NCBI RefSeq assembly: GCF_018873765.1
Contig: NC_057922.1
Span: 15,389,563-15,453,562, forward strand
From: Telopea speciosissima
Taxonomy: Eukaryota > Streptophyta > Magnoliopsida > Proteales > Proteaceae
DNA: 64,000 nt
Direction of reading: 5' to 3'
A model generated the notes under the pieces. That model was not told the origin of the DNA, did no database searches, and saw nothing but the letters and a program-made list of their open reading frames with translations. Numbering within the stretch: the stretch's first letter is position 1; each line of letters opens with the position of its first letter. This document shows, piece by piece, positions 55,001 through 60,405 of this stretch. The position numbers were made by a program, and so were the translations under genes.

Positions 55001-57052
55001 CCTAGACTTTTCAAGTATCCACAAGTATCCAGTGATGGGGCATCACACTTATGTATGATAGTCATTTCTCATTTATTACGGCCACAGATTTCTTATCCAT
55101 GCCTAACACATCACATCCCTGTCTAAGTTACACAGGTCATATAAAAGAATATTACGTTTGTACATACAAAGAATATACAACACACCCTTTTTTTAGAAAA
55201 GGATTGCATCCTAGAAAGGATAAAATCCCCATAAGAGAACCTAGGACGAATAGCACCCAGGTTACCTAACTAATCTGCTATATCAATTGATGATCCCCAG
55301 ATTCAATCAAAACAAACAGTTCAACCTAGAAACGAGGTGCTATCACATAGTTTTTTAGTTCATGGGTTTTTTCCTTTTGTTTTTTTCTCAATCCCCCCCC
55401 CTCTCTTATTTTATGGTAAAACAAAACTTCAGGAAAGGGAAATGAGTCAACTTTGTAATACTAATAAGGGGAGAGTTTTCATGCACGGGGGCATTACGCA
55501 GGGGTGGGTGATGATGCGTCAAATAGGAGGGGGGGGGGGTTGGTCATTTCGACCCCAAACCTATGACTACACAAAATACTCCACCTAGTTGGCTGACTTG
55601 CATGGTAAAATCAACACTTTAGATGACTCGTTGACTCCAGTTGATGACTAGACAAAACTGCTTAATAGGTACTTAAGTCAGTGTATAATGAAAATGAATA
55701 CTCGGTTTAGCCATGAACTAGTCAACACCTTAACTTAAGTATTGAACCAAATCCAAGTGGATAGAGAATTGGAGAGCATTCAATGTAATATGTCTACCTT
55801 CTAGAGATATGGGTAACCAATCAGTGTGAATGAACTTGCACCTCAGTCCATAATATGTGGAAATTGACATAGACATGGCAGTGTGACACAGACTTGATTG
55901 CCTATGTATATCCATGATAATGGGTTATTGACACACACACACACACACACACGGGGGATCCCACACTATCAGAGAGAGATGTTAAAATTTCTACAAAGAG
56001 CTACACAATATACCATAATAAGTAATTGGAAATGATTTGAGAAGACTTTGGGCAGGTTGTATCTGGTTGTCAACTTTTAAATTCAGAACCAACAGACAGC
56101 CTCACCTACATGTATATGCACCAATGCCCCTCAAATTCAGACCTAGATAAAACCTACCCAACTTCTTCCTGAATCGCTGCATATAATCTATAACTTCCAT
56201 AAACGTAAAGGCAATACAAAATTCAGTTCTATAATATTAAAAAGGAATAAGAAGAGCAACTGCACACTAATTTATAAATAAATAATAATTCACTCAATTT
56301 CATCACAGTTACGAATCATATACATGGCTCGATAGTAAAATATCTTTTAAATTCTTTATTTATAGACGTTTAAAATTAAAATAAACTACTTGCTAACTAT
56401 AGAACCAAATTAAGTAACTGATCAACATAATCAGATGGAACTTAGTGGAATCTGAAGTGCACACCTCAGCTTCAAGGCTCCTGCAAACAGACTCGAAGCA
56501 AACTTCAAGAACCCGAAACTCGAAAGGCAACGCCTTAGCCGTACCCTTGACTTGTATATCCGCTGTACCCACGAGACTCCCACTACCATTCGTTTGAAGC
56601 ATCTCTGCTTCAGCAGAAGAATGTCGAGAATCAAGAACTCGCGGCGATTCCACCATCGTTAAATTTCGCGTCGTCTCATTCAGATTTGAGACGCGGCATT
56701 CAAGATCACGAACAAAAGGAAAAACCGAAGGATCCTTGGAATTGAGAACCCAAATCTCAGTTGCAGTGATGATCGCTTTAATATGCTCGAGATTCACAAC
56801 AATCGCTCTATCTCGACCAAGAATTGTCGATGGATACGAGAGCCCAGGATCAAGAACCCTTAGATCACGAGCTGGAAGCCCAGTTCTTCGCATGATCAAA
56901 TGCTTTCCAACCTCTTCCAGATGTGAGTTTCCAGAGGCTGAGACAACGAGCCAAGCCCTGATTCCAGCACCTTTCCGCCTCTGCTGCGGTGGCGCAGGTG
57001 GTGTTGGTGGTGGCACCGGCGTTGGAGTTGTGACGGGTTGTTGCGTAGGCAT
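15615..57052 (-). CDS. MRS2: MRS2/CorA-type magnesium transporter, copy B (5 exons, giant introns)
   Basis: This is a tandem paralogue of copy A. Exons in coding order are 57052-56465, 51352-51224, 44326-44175, 23383-23251 and 15893-15615. Their lengths are 588, 129, 152, 133 and 279 bp, giving 426 residues; exons 2-5 match copy A exactly in length and phase. All junctions are GT-AG. The ATG at 57052 is the first in-frame ATG I could find and opens a Gln/Pro/Thr-rich leader. Conserved blocks are [90 protein letters not shown] and the channel signature GMN (residues 382-384), with two C-terminal membrane segments. The introns are 5,112, 6,897, 20,791 and 7,357 bp and are filled with retroelements. 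No stop or frameshift is visible, so the protein should be functional if the introns are spliced. Expression cannot be judged here. Confidence 0.9.
15960..16220. repeat. hAT-type subterminal repeat remnant (TTTCGGTCGAA-rich)
   Basis: A cluster of TTTCGGTCGA, TCGAGTCGAAACGAAA and ATTTCAACC motifs. It resembles the ends of the hAT element at 52215-54897 and the cluster at 44935-45175. Probably a deleted or solo end of the same family. It lies in MRS2-B intron 4, beside exon 5. Confidence 0.45.
16321..16721 (+). mobile_element. LTR, probably 3' end of a truncated LTR retrotransposon
   Basis: It starts TGTTGGCGG and ends TTATGCATCA. It is preceded by a purine-rich tract (GCCGAGGTGGAGAT at about 16307-16320) of the polypurine-tract type and by a short non-coding stretch that may be internal sequence. 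It shares several blocks in order with 2244-2588. No partner LTR was found nearby. Confidence 0.55.
16955..20902 (-). mobile_element. L1-type LINE with 17-bp target duplication
   Basis: The element is 16972-20885 and reads on the minus strand. The 17-bp sequence TGCTATGGAAATAGCTT flanks it at 16955-16971 and 20886-20902. The 3' end is a poly(A) tail (T-run from 16972). It is 5'-truncated: it starts just before the endonuclease domain and lacks ORF1. Its insertion splits an older LTR. It lies in MRS2-B intron 4. Confidence 0.88.
17159..20853 (-). pseudogene. L1 LINE ORF2: endonuclease, reverse transcriptase, zinc-binding region
   Basis: The coding parts lie in several frames on the minus strand. 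The endonuclease N-terminus is at 20775-20656 (FLWNVRGLN). Its middle is at about 20460-20212 ([10 protein letters not shown]) and its end is inside the RT frame (LSDHCPCLI). The longest frame, 20245-18029 (738 codons), holds the RT core: [50 protein letters not shown] and the catalytic FADD ([10 protein letters not shown]). The zinc-binding region (zf-RVT) is at 17770-17159 ([20 protein letters not shown]). No RNase H follows. At least three frame changes mean it cannot make one ORF2 protein, although the catalytic motifs survive. Confidence 0.88.
20999..21146 (+). repeat. 145-bp dispersed repeat, plus-strand copy
   Basis: It pairs with the reverse-complement copy at 4318-4463 over its whole length (GTGCCCAGCCTGAGTCTGTC and on to AGGAAAGCCAGTGG). 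It is inserted in the left LTR of the miniature element, since the other LTR lacks it. Confidence 0.6.
24278..25338. mobile_element. 1,045-bp hAT non-autonomous element with 8-bp target duplication
   Basis: The element is 24286-25330. The 8-bp direct repeat ACTCCAAC flanks it exactly (24278-24285 and 25331-25338). Its ends are TAGGGGTGTCAAT and, reading inward from the other end, TAAGGATGTCAAT. These are typical hAT terminal inverted repeats. Subterminal TCGGTCGG/CCGAT motifs are frequent. A long GA microsatellite lies inside (about 24982-25020). No transposase is encoded. It was inserted into the leader region of Copia-1. Confidence 0.88.
25659..26260 (+). pseudogene. Copia-1 gag, N-terminal part
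   Basis: Frames 25759-25980 and 25987-26271 show the plant copia gag (UBN2-type) domain. Landmarks are [19 protein letters not shown], the typical [28 protein letters not shown] and [20 protein letters not shown]. The expected ATG near 25660 is followed by in-frame stops. The frame ends where pararetroviral sequence begins (about 26262), and gag resumes at about 33131. Confidence 0.85.
26265..26276 (-). promoter_or_regulatory. Pararetroviral primer-binding site
   Basis: On the minus strand this reads TGGTATCAGAGC, the standard initiator tRNA-Met complement used to prime reverse transcription in Caulimoviridae (and in plant copia). It is the last recognisable pararetroviral sequence before copia gag, so the integrated form seems opened at this site. 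Confidence 0.8.
26393..26462 (-). promoter_or_regulatory. Pararetroviral promoter: as-1-like element plus TATA box
   Basis: A TATA box, CTATTTAAGAG on the minus strand, lies at 26403-26393. About 42-59 nt upstream are two TGACGT motifs 12 bp apart (26445-26450 and 26457-26462). Further TGACGT and GACGTC sequences lie at 26486-26491 and about 26497-26502. Motif, spacing and distance to TATA match the as-1 element of the cauliflower mosaic virus 35S promoter, a binding site for TGA bZIP factors. Predicted transcription starts near 26360-26370 and runs toward the primer site. Activity in this genome is unknown. Confidence 0.8.
26520..26738 (-). pseudogene. Pararetroviral 72-aa acidic ORF, unknown function
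   Basis: It is ATG-initiated ([20 protein letters not shown] at the N-terminus), intact, and rich in Glu and Ala with an amphipathic-helix look. It follows the 300-codon frame by about 25 nt and ends just upstream of the as-1 promoter. I do not recognise it. It may be the C-terminal part of the preceding frame displaced by a frameshift, or a separate small protein. Confidence 0.45.
26763..27740 (-). pseudogene. Pararetroviral ORF downstream of RNase H (about 300 codons), unknown function
   Basis: The frame is open from 27707 to 26763. The same frame continues upstream to an ATG at 27740-27738, but codon 11 is a TAA (27710-27708), so the N-terminus is broken. Residues include [33 protein letters not shown] and [20 protein letters not shown]. 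It has no transmembrane segment and no zinc motif. In position it matches the second large ORF of some endogenous caulimovirids and the transactivator slot of caulimoviruses, but I see no transactivator motif. Function not assigned. Confidence 0.6.
27777..28031 (-). pseudogene. Pararetroviral Pro/Thr-rich 84-aa ORF overlapping the RNase H end
   Basis: The ATG at 28031-28029 lies inside the last codons of the RNase H frame, in another frame. The product is basic and Pro/Thr-rich ([17 protein letters not shown], then [14 protein letters not shown] at the end). Its stop is about 40 nt before the ATG of the next frame. It could be a separate small protein or the disordered N-terminus of the following ORF. 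Not recognised. Confidence 0.45.
28006..28550 (-). pseudogene. Pararetroviral RNase H domain
   Basis: The clean frame is 28431-28006, with its start in the connection region. Motifs are [15 protein letters not shown] (first catalytic Asp), [18 protein letters not shown] (catalytic Glu), LIRTDNQAV (second Asp) and ADYLSRDES near the end. This is the retroviral/caulimoviral RNase H that follows RT. It is separated from the RT frame by a stop (see 28758) and by a frame change near 28540-28550. Confidence 0.85.
28758..30185 (-). pseudogene. Pararetroviral protease and reverse transcriptase
   Basis: A 475-codon frame. The aspartic protease motif DTGATG is at about residue 130, and a second protease-like strand follows. 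The RT core has [53 protein letters not shown] and the catalytic YIDDILVF. An in-frame TAA at about 28758 ends it after LRIIGDLFL, before the thumb and connection part. That breaks the polyprotein. The start overlaps the movement frame by about 65 nt in another frame. There is no integrase. Confidence 0.88.
30118..30832 (-). pseudogene. Pararetroviral movement protein (30K-superfamily-like)
   Basis: The frame runs from about 30832 (just after an in-frame TAA) to 30118. No usable ATG lies near its start. Diagnostic stretches are [51 protein letters not shown] and [13 protein letters not shown]. They fit the beta-rich core of caulimovirid movement proteins. It lies downstream of the coat-like frames and upstream of the protease. 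It overlaps the end of the coat frame by a few codons and the start of the pol frame by about 65 nt. Confidence 0.75.
30848..31912 (-). pseudogene. Pararetroviral coat/nucleocapsid region with zinc knuckle
   Basis: 354 codons. A helical N-terminal part ([20 protein letters not shown]) leads to a very basic tract ([20 protein letters not shown]), then a CCHC zinc knuckle [14 protein letters not shown] and an acidic C-terminus ([14 protein letters not shown]). That order matches the coat protein of Caulimoviridae. It continues the upstream frame at 31922-32665, from which it is separated by one stop at about 31920. Confidence 0.8.
31922..32665 (-). pseudogene. Pararetroviral coat N-terminal frame
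   Basis: The ATG is at 32665-32663. Codons about 6-12 are a run of lysines encoded by an A18 homopolymer (T-run 32630-32647 on the plus strand). The middle is acidic and Ser-rich ([16 protein letters not shown]). The end ([20 protein letters not shown], then [14 protein letters not shown]) resembles the start of the coat-protein core. A TAG/TAA-type stop then separates it from 31912-30848, probably a point mutation in one original frame. Confidence 0.7.
32652..32777 (-). pseudogene. 41-aa leader ORF overlapping the coat frame start
   Basis: ATG at 32777-32775, stop at 32654-32652. Its last codons overlap the coat-frame ATG (32665-32663) in another frame, inside GATGTCTTTAGATAA. The predicted peptide begins [19 protein letters not shown] and matches nothing I recognise. 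Caulimovirid leaders often carry short upstream ORFs used in ribosome shunting or leaky scanning; that role here is inference. Confidence 0.4.
33131..34312 (+). pseudogene. Copia-1 gag C-terminus, protease and integrase N-terminus
   Basis: Gag resumes with two zinc knuckles, [14 protein letters not shown] (about 33289-33330) and [14 protein letters not shown] (about 33397-33440). They come from a 109-bp tandem duplication that shifts the frame. Then come the protease region ([20 protein letters not shown], without a clean DSGA) and integrase N-terminal sequence ([35 protein letters not shown]). A SINE end sits at 33642-33729. The reading ends at 34312, where the younger LTR element is inserted, and continues at 37361. 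Confidence 0.85.
33642..33729 (+). mobile_element. AU-like SINE 3' half
   Basis: AATAAGCCTACGTACATTA, GACCCTCCCCAAACCCCGCA and GAGCCTCGTGCACTGGGTA are the hallmark 3' body of plant AU SINEs, ending in a T-run at 33721-33729. The tRNA-like 5' half with A/B boxes is missing. It is inserted in Copia-1 between gag and protease. Confidence 0.8.
34308..37361 (-). mobile_element. Young non-autonomous LTR retrotransposon with TSD
   Basis: The element is 34313-37356. LTRs are 34313-34679 and 36992-37356 (367 and 365 bp). On the minus strand they start TGTTGAGAAG and end GTTTTCTACA. They differ at only a handful of positions. The 5-bp repeat TTTTG flanks the element (34308-34312, 37357-37361). The primer site TGGTATCAGAGC (36991-36980) abuts the 5' LTR, and a polypurine tract CCAGCTTGAGGGGGAG lies at 34695-34680. 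The 2.3-kb interior has no gag or pol, so it must rely on another copia. It is inserted in Copia-1 integrase. Confidence 0.93.
35370..35900. repeat. Imperfect internal repeats of the non-autonomous LTR element
   Basis: About five to six diverged units carry variants of 'AATTTTCAAGAGG', 'GGGTAAATAAAT' and 'GGCANNATTGTAATT(T)ACCA'. The unit length is roughly 80-110 bp by eye. There is no coding potential. Possibly decayed tandem repeats. Confidence 0.45.
37397..38054 (+). pseudogene. L1 LINE 3' end with RNase H domain
   Basis: The frame contains the plant LINE RNase [21 protein letters not shown] (catalytic Asp in ESDSE), then [20 protein letters not shown], and ends FRFVNL plus stop at about 37845. 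The 5' part ([10 protein letters not shown]) is broken by frame changes. The 3' UTR has a 22-bp repeat (GCTGATGGCATTGCCGAAGG at about 37863 and 37923). A poly(A) tail at 38045-38054 ends it. It is a different family from the LINE at 16972. It abuts the truncated Copia-1. Confidence 0.85.
38513..40819 (-). pseudogene. Copia-2 reverse transcriptase and RNase H
   Basis: RT begins inside the frame 40819-39461 ([58 protein letters not shown]). At the catalytic motif (about 39464-39470) the frame breaks: ITALIVC is followed by a stop, and the next frame resumes with [10 protein letters not shown], consistent with a 2-nt loss. Frame 39711-38869 holds the rest of RT and the RNase H start ([20 protein letters not shown]). 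Frame 38968-38513 finishes RNase H ([48 protein letters not shown]). The domain set is complete but not translatable as one protein. Confidence 0.9.
40666..41790 (-). pseudogene. Copia-2 protease and integrase
   Basis: The protease active-site region [13 protein letters not shown] lies at about 41790-41750. Frame 41748-41080 gives the integrase zinc domain ([28 protein letters not shown]) and the first catalytic Asp ([10 protein letters not shown]). An in-frame stop follows at about 41080. The core continues in 40980-40666 with [20 protein letters not shown] and [10 protein letters not shown]. At least two stops interrupt it (near 41080 and about 41030). Confidence 0.88.
41869..42900 (-). pseudogene. 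Copia-2 gag
   Basis: The ATG at 42900 ([18 protein letters not shown]) gives 343 codons. The UBN2-type gag domain has [40 protein letters not shown] and [24 protein letters not shown] zinc knuckle, [14 protein letters not shown], sits near the end, followed by an Arg/Gly-rich stretch. A stop (after RRVMS) separates it from the protease, and another follows about 35 codons later. Gag itself looks intact. Confidence 0.88.
44935..45175. repeat. hAT-type subterminal repeat cluster (GGTTTCGACC)n
   Basis: At least six copies of GGTTTCGAC or its complement occur within 200 bp (about 45010-45090 most dense), with CCTGTCGAAACAGG as a small palindrome. The motif matches the ends of the hAT element at 52215-54897 and the remnant at 15960-16220. 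It is probably a non-autonomous or solo end. It lies beside the 5' LTR of Copia-3. Confidence 0.5.
45834..47340 (+). pseudogene. Copia-3 gag end, protease and integrase
   Basis: The frame at 45834-46319 has the protease motif [18 protein letters not shown] (about 46096-46150) and [11 protein letters not shown]. Frame 46235-46699 gives [19 protein letters not shown], the integrase zinc-binding region ([30 protein letters not shown]) and FFIIHSDI, then a stop. The integrase core is spread over shifted frames ([20 protein letters not shown] at 46848-46907; [13 protein letters not shown], then a stop). Frame 47042-47341 has [20 protein letters not shown] and [13 protein letters not shown]. Several breaks. 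Confidence 0.85.
47402..48900 (+). pseudogene. Copia-3 reverse transcriptase
   Basis: Pieces are 47402-47824 (linker, ending [10 protein letters not shown] plus stop), 47834-48271 ([40 protein letters not shown]) and 48287-48643 ([18 protein letters not shown] with an intact YVDD, then [20 protein letters not shown]). A frameshift near 48190-48280 removes the segment normally linking PPGF to the next conserved block. Stops at about 48641 and 48702 follow. Not functional. Confidence 0.87.
48918..49622. mobile_element. Solo LTR with TAACC target duplication
   Basis: The LTR is 48923-49617 (695 bp). It begins TGATGCA and ends TGCATCA, a perfect 7-bp terminal inversion. The 5-bp repeat TAACC flanks it (48918-48922, 49618-49622). 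The copia reading joins across it: GGAGGTAACC on the left continues as CTGGTCACATGG on the right. A solo LTR left by recombination between two LTRs is the simplest reading. It shares the TGATGCAG start with the miniature element ending at 22648. Confidence 0.9.
49618..50030 (+). pseudogene. Copia-3 RNase H end
   Basis: After the solo LTR the RNase H frame resumes: [60 protein letters not shown] and [21 protein letters not shown] frameshift near 49925 precedes the expected terminal part ([20 protein letters not shown] in another frame, about 49937-49997). The 3' purine tract follows at about 50018. Confidence 0.87.
50890..51085. repeat. GC-rich foldback repeat (MITE-like), copy 3
   Basis: This is the longest of three copies. 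The ends TAAGGGAAAAAGAAC and GTTCGCTTTCCCTAA are complementary, as are GCGCTGCCCCTG / CAGGGGCAGCGC, CCAGACACAGGGGCG / CGCCCCTGTGTCTGG and AAATGACCG / CGGTCATTT. The strand can fold into one long hairpin. It lies about 140 bp from exon 2 of MRS2-B. Confidence 0.65.
52215..54897 (+). mobile_element. Decayed hAT transposon in MRS2-B intron 1
   Basis: It is delimited approximately by clusters of TTTCGACC/GGTCGAAA-type motifs at 52215-52430 and 54815-54897. Between them lie a non-coding AT-rich 5' part and a BED/DUF659 transposase pseudogene. Exact termini and the 8-bp target duplication could not be fixed, so the limits are approximate. Confidence 0.65.
53180..54830 (+). pseudogene. hAT-family transposase (BED zinc finger, DUF659)
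   Basis: Remains of one long ORF on the plus strand. The BED finger region is at about 53205-53340 (DIAWKHGI, then [20 protein letters not shown]). A charged linker follows ([20 protein letters not shown]), then the DUF659 catalytic region at about 54025-54125 ([38 protein letters not shown], which includes the DGWT motif). More pieces run to about 54800 ([51 protein letters not shown]). Many stops and frameshifts; dead. The dimerisation domain at the C-terminus is missing. Confidence 0.85.
55931..55952. repeat. (AC)n microsatellite
   Basis: Pure AC run of about 22 bp in intron 1 of MRS2-B. Confidence 0.95.
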
Positions 57053-60000
57053 CGTTTGTGGTTTGAGGGAGTTGAGAGAGGGAATAATGATTCGTTGATT
57101 TCTTCTCGCTTCATTTAGATGATCTGGAGACAAAACTTGTTGGGAAAAGGCGATAGAATCTGAACAAGAAACTGGTTTTAAGATCTGAAATTAATAATGG
57201 AATAAGGGGAAGTGGAAGTCTATTCAGATGCATTTGTAGATCTTCTGCTTCGCTTCCCTTGCTTGATAATCTACTTTAAGCTGTACGTATTCTTTTGGGC
57301 GGGAAGCGAAAGTCCACTTCCTTTCTCCTATGGTCGTTCGGTTTCCTTTCCTTTCCTTTCCTTTCTCCTATGGTCGTTCGAACCAAGTTTGCCTTTTATC
57401 AGAGAGATATGGGTGGGTCCATGTAAACAAGAGAATTCAGACATGGCCCACATGTTGTAAGAAATCGTTTCCTGATTGGCCACTTAGGAACATTGGATTG
57501 AGGTATCGGCCAGAAAGGATCGTATCGGTATCAGTCGAGGCCAGGATATCAGTATGGATAAAGGTAAAATCATTAAAAAAAATTTGTTTTTTAATAAAAA
57601 GTAAGGGTAAAATTGACCATTCTGGATCAATAACAGCTGATCCCCAATATCTGATACCAATATCTCAATCCTTGCTTAGTAAGGCATTTTTGTTTAGTAG
57701 TGAGTCACCCATCGGGTTAGTTACATGGAATCTACTGTAGGACCCATAGGAAGAATGGATTTCATGTGAGTAGCCCCCGAAGACCTTGGATGGTACTTGT
57801 ACAAGGATATGATCCAGTCTCATTTAAATGGGCATTACTCAATTGGGTGTCATATGGCAAACCCATGTATGGGCAACCAACCCATATCACAATTGTTCTA
57901 TTCCCCTTTGGGCTCACAATAATCTCTGTAGGTTTAGCATTTTTAAAAATATCCTTTGGGATTTCAATTAGATCTTTAGTAGCATGATTGCTTGGATAAT
58001 TACAATTAATTTAGCTAACTTTTAAGAGGTTTAGTAACACCTTACCAAGTGGGTCACGCCCTTTTTGTCCCTTTCTTTTAATTTATGAACACCCTACTAT
58101 AGTGGGTACATATTACTAAAAAAAATACAATAGTGGGTAGATATTTATCAAAAAATAAATTTTAAAACTATGGTGGGTAGATAATAACCCACACCAACTA
58201 GGGGGAGAGAATTTTACCAAAAAAAACTAGGGGGAGAGAAAAAGATTGCCTCCATTAGCAATCGACCAAGGAGGGGAGAGGCGAGAGGGTGTCTCTTGGA
58301 ACCTAGGTTTTGAGGGGTGCTCTTTTTATTTTCTTCTCATTTTCTTATAGGGAGAGGGTTGTCTGAGCAAGCGGCATAGAAGAGCATACCAATGAAGTGC
58401 AGTTAAGTGATTTCGTACATAGAAAGCATCAAGGTCATTTCATGTGAGGCTAAGAGAGAAAGAGTATCTTTCTTTTATTATTCTCTTTCTTAAGAGCCAC
58501 AGAGTGAGGTATTGTGTGAGAATCCAGATCCTCTTCAATGACGTTTAACCGCCAGGATCAATCTCCCACCATCCGTTGGGTGTGGGGATCATAAACAAAA
58601 ATGGGTCCTTGGTCTCAAAACAATATTTCTCATACAATCCTAACATTACAATAAATTGATTTGTTGAAAAGTTGGCTCTGAGACATAAATTGATATTTGA
58701 AAAGGCCCTTGGGTCATCTACCCAAAAAAAAGATACAAAAAAAAGGCCCTTGGGTCCCTCGATGGCCAAATATATATATTGGTATAGATATGTCGAATCA
58801 TACTCATCATATTTACAAGTTTTTTTGATTTACTAATTAGAAGGAGTTTGAATTTTCCTCTAATCAAATTCTTTATTCCATTATGATGTTGCACTGAAGA
58901 TTTGAGAATTCCCTTGTTGCGTCTGTTCACAATAAAAAACTAATGGGATTTTGACAATTTAGAATGGCAACAAGTTTGATCTCCACACATGTTGAACGCA
59001 ATACTTAAAAGTTCTTCCAAGTTCATAAAGAAATAATAAAGTTATAAGATCTTTTCTTTGGAAATATAAGGTCTATCTTAAGTTTAAATTCTTTATATAG
59101 AAGATACTTAACAATGGAAATCACTACAAAAAGCCTCTTTGAGTCATTTTCTAACTATTGATAGTAGATGTACTTTTTGTTCTAGCGAAGACAGCCTGAT
59201 TGACACCTATTTTTTTGTCTTGCAATTTATCGAAAACGATCTCGGCACAAGAATTTTGGGGTTCAAATCAGATTACCTTCAAGCTCATTCTTTATCCCTT
59301 TTCTTTGAAAGCCTGTTGTCTTCCTCCCTTTTTTCAAAAAAAAAATGTCTTATATAATTTCAATTTTTTCTGTTACTTGTTATTTCCTATTGATGGCTAG
59401 AGATCAATGTTTAATGACAATGATAGGTGGATAACGGATTTAGATTTGTTTCAATTCTCACCTATTCTCGATCCATCTCCGACCCAATCAGTTGATATGG
59501 CACTACACGATTACTATGTGTTGCTCTTATCTGAATTAGTTATTTGTGACAAGAGTTTCTCTATAAATGGTTTTGAAGGAGGATGGACATCTATGGTTGC
59601 TTTTGATAATAAGAAAATTTGTTGGTACTTTTATAAACTTTTAAGTATAAATAAGAACCCATTAGAGGCCGAGGCAAGAGGACTGCTCGAAGGAATGCAA
59701 CAAGCGTTTAGACTGATTGTCAAAGTTTGATGGATCATTATAGCTGAACATGGGATGCTGGCCTTAGAAACTTTGTACCTTTTCTCTTTGACATTAAGAA
59801 TGTTATGAATGAATTATCAATTGTGTTTATTGTTAAGCACGAATATAGGATTATATCCTCAGCTTATAATCAGCTTCAAAGGCAAGGATGAACAAAATTA
59901 AATTATATGTAATAGATGATGTAGGCTCTTTTCTTTCTTTATAGTTTTTGAACATTTTTTTATTTTTTATTGATAAAGAAGTAATAAGTTTGCCCAATTT

Positions 60001-60405
60001 TTGGTAAGAACAGCATTACATATAGATCAAAATACCTGTACATAATAAAACCCAATTCGTGATTGTCAAAAGAAGATCAACTAATCACAAACCCTCGCAG
60101 CAATCGTGGAATTCTTCTTTATGGCCGCTCCCTTCACAGTACAAGCAATCCAACTGGCAACACTACACCAATGTATCATGTCATAGTTCCCATCTACAAT
60201 CTATGAGCAGAGGAGAGGTTGATAAATGTTGGTTAAGGAACTCATTTCCTACAATGGCACTTCTGTATGTGATGTATGATGATGACTTTGAGAAGCCATT
60301 TCATTGTAAAGATAATCTTTCTACGATCCTTCTCAAGCCTTCTTGGTTGTTTGATGGTTCTTTAAGCAGGCCATGGCAAACACACAGGAATCTTGCCAAT
60401 GTACA
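57053..60405. other. Intergenic region between MRS2-B and the At4g08330-like gene
   Basis: The proximal part (57053-57400) should hold the 5' UTR and promoter of MRS2-B. It includes a 20-bp direct repeat, CTTTCTCCTATGGTCGTTCG, at about 57322 and 57363 embedded in CCTTT runs. A TATCGG-rich diverged repeat is at about 57485-57665. Positions 59400-59900 hold a LINE-like RNase H remnant. No intact gene is visible. Confidence 0.6.
59540..59895 (+). pseudogene. LINE-type RNase H remnant
   Basis: Frame 59407-59730 contains FEGGWTSMVAFDNKKICWYF and NPLEAEARGLLEGMQQAFRL, which resemble the start of the plant LINE RNase H domain (the EAEA block carries the catalytic Glu). After a stop at 59728, loosely similar sequence continues (KHEYRIISSAYNQL). 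No RT, tail or target duplication was found. Weak but plausible. Confidence 0.45.

Noticed and set aside
57485..57665. TATCGG-rich sequence near 57485-57665 and 3170-3370 as a gene or regulatory array
   Set aside because: Both look like diverged copies of one dispersed repeat with short direct and inverted GATATC/TATCGG motifs, without defined ends.
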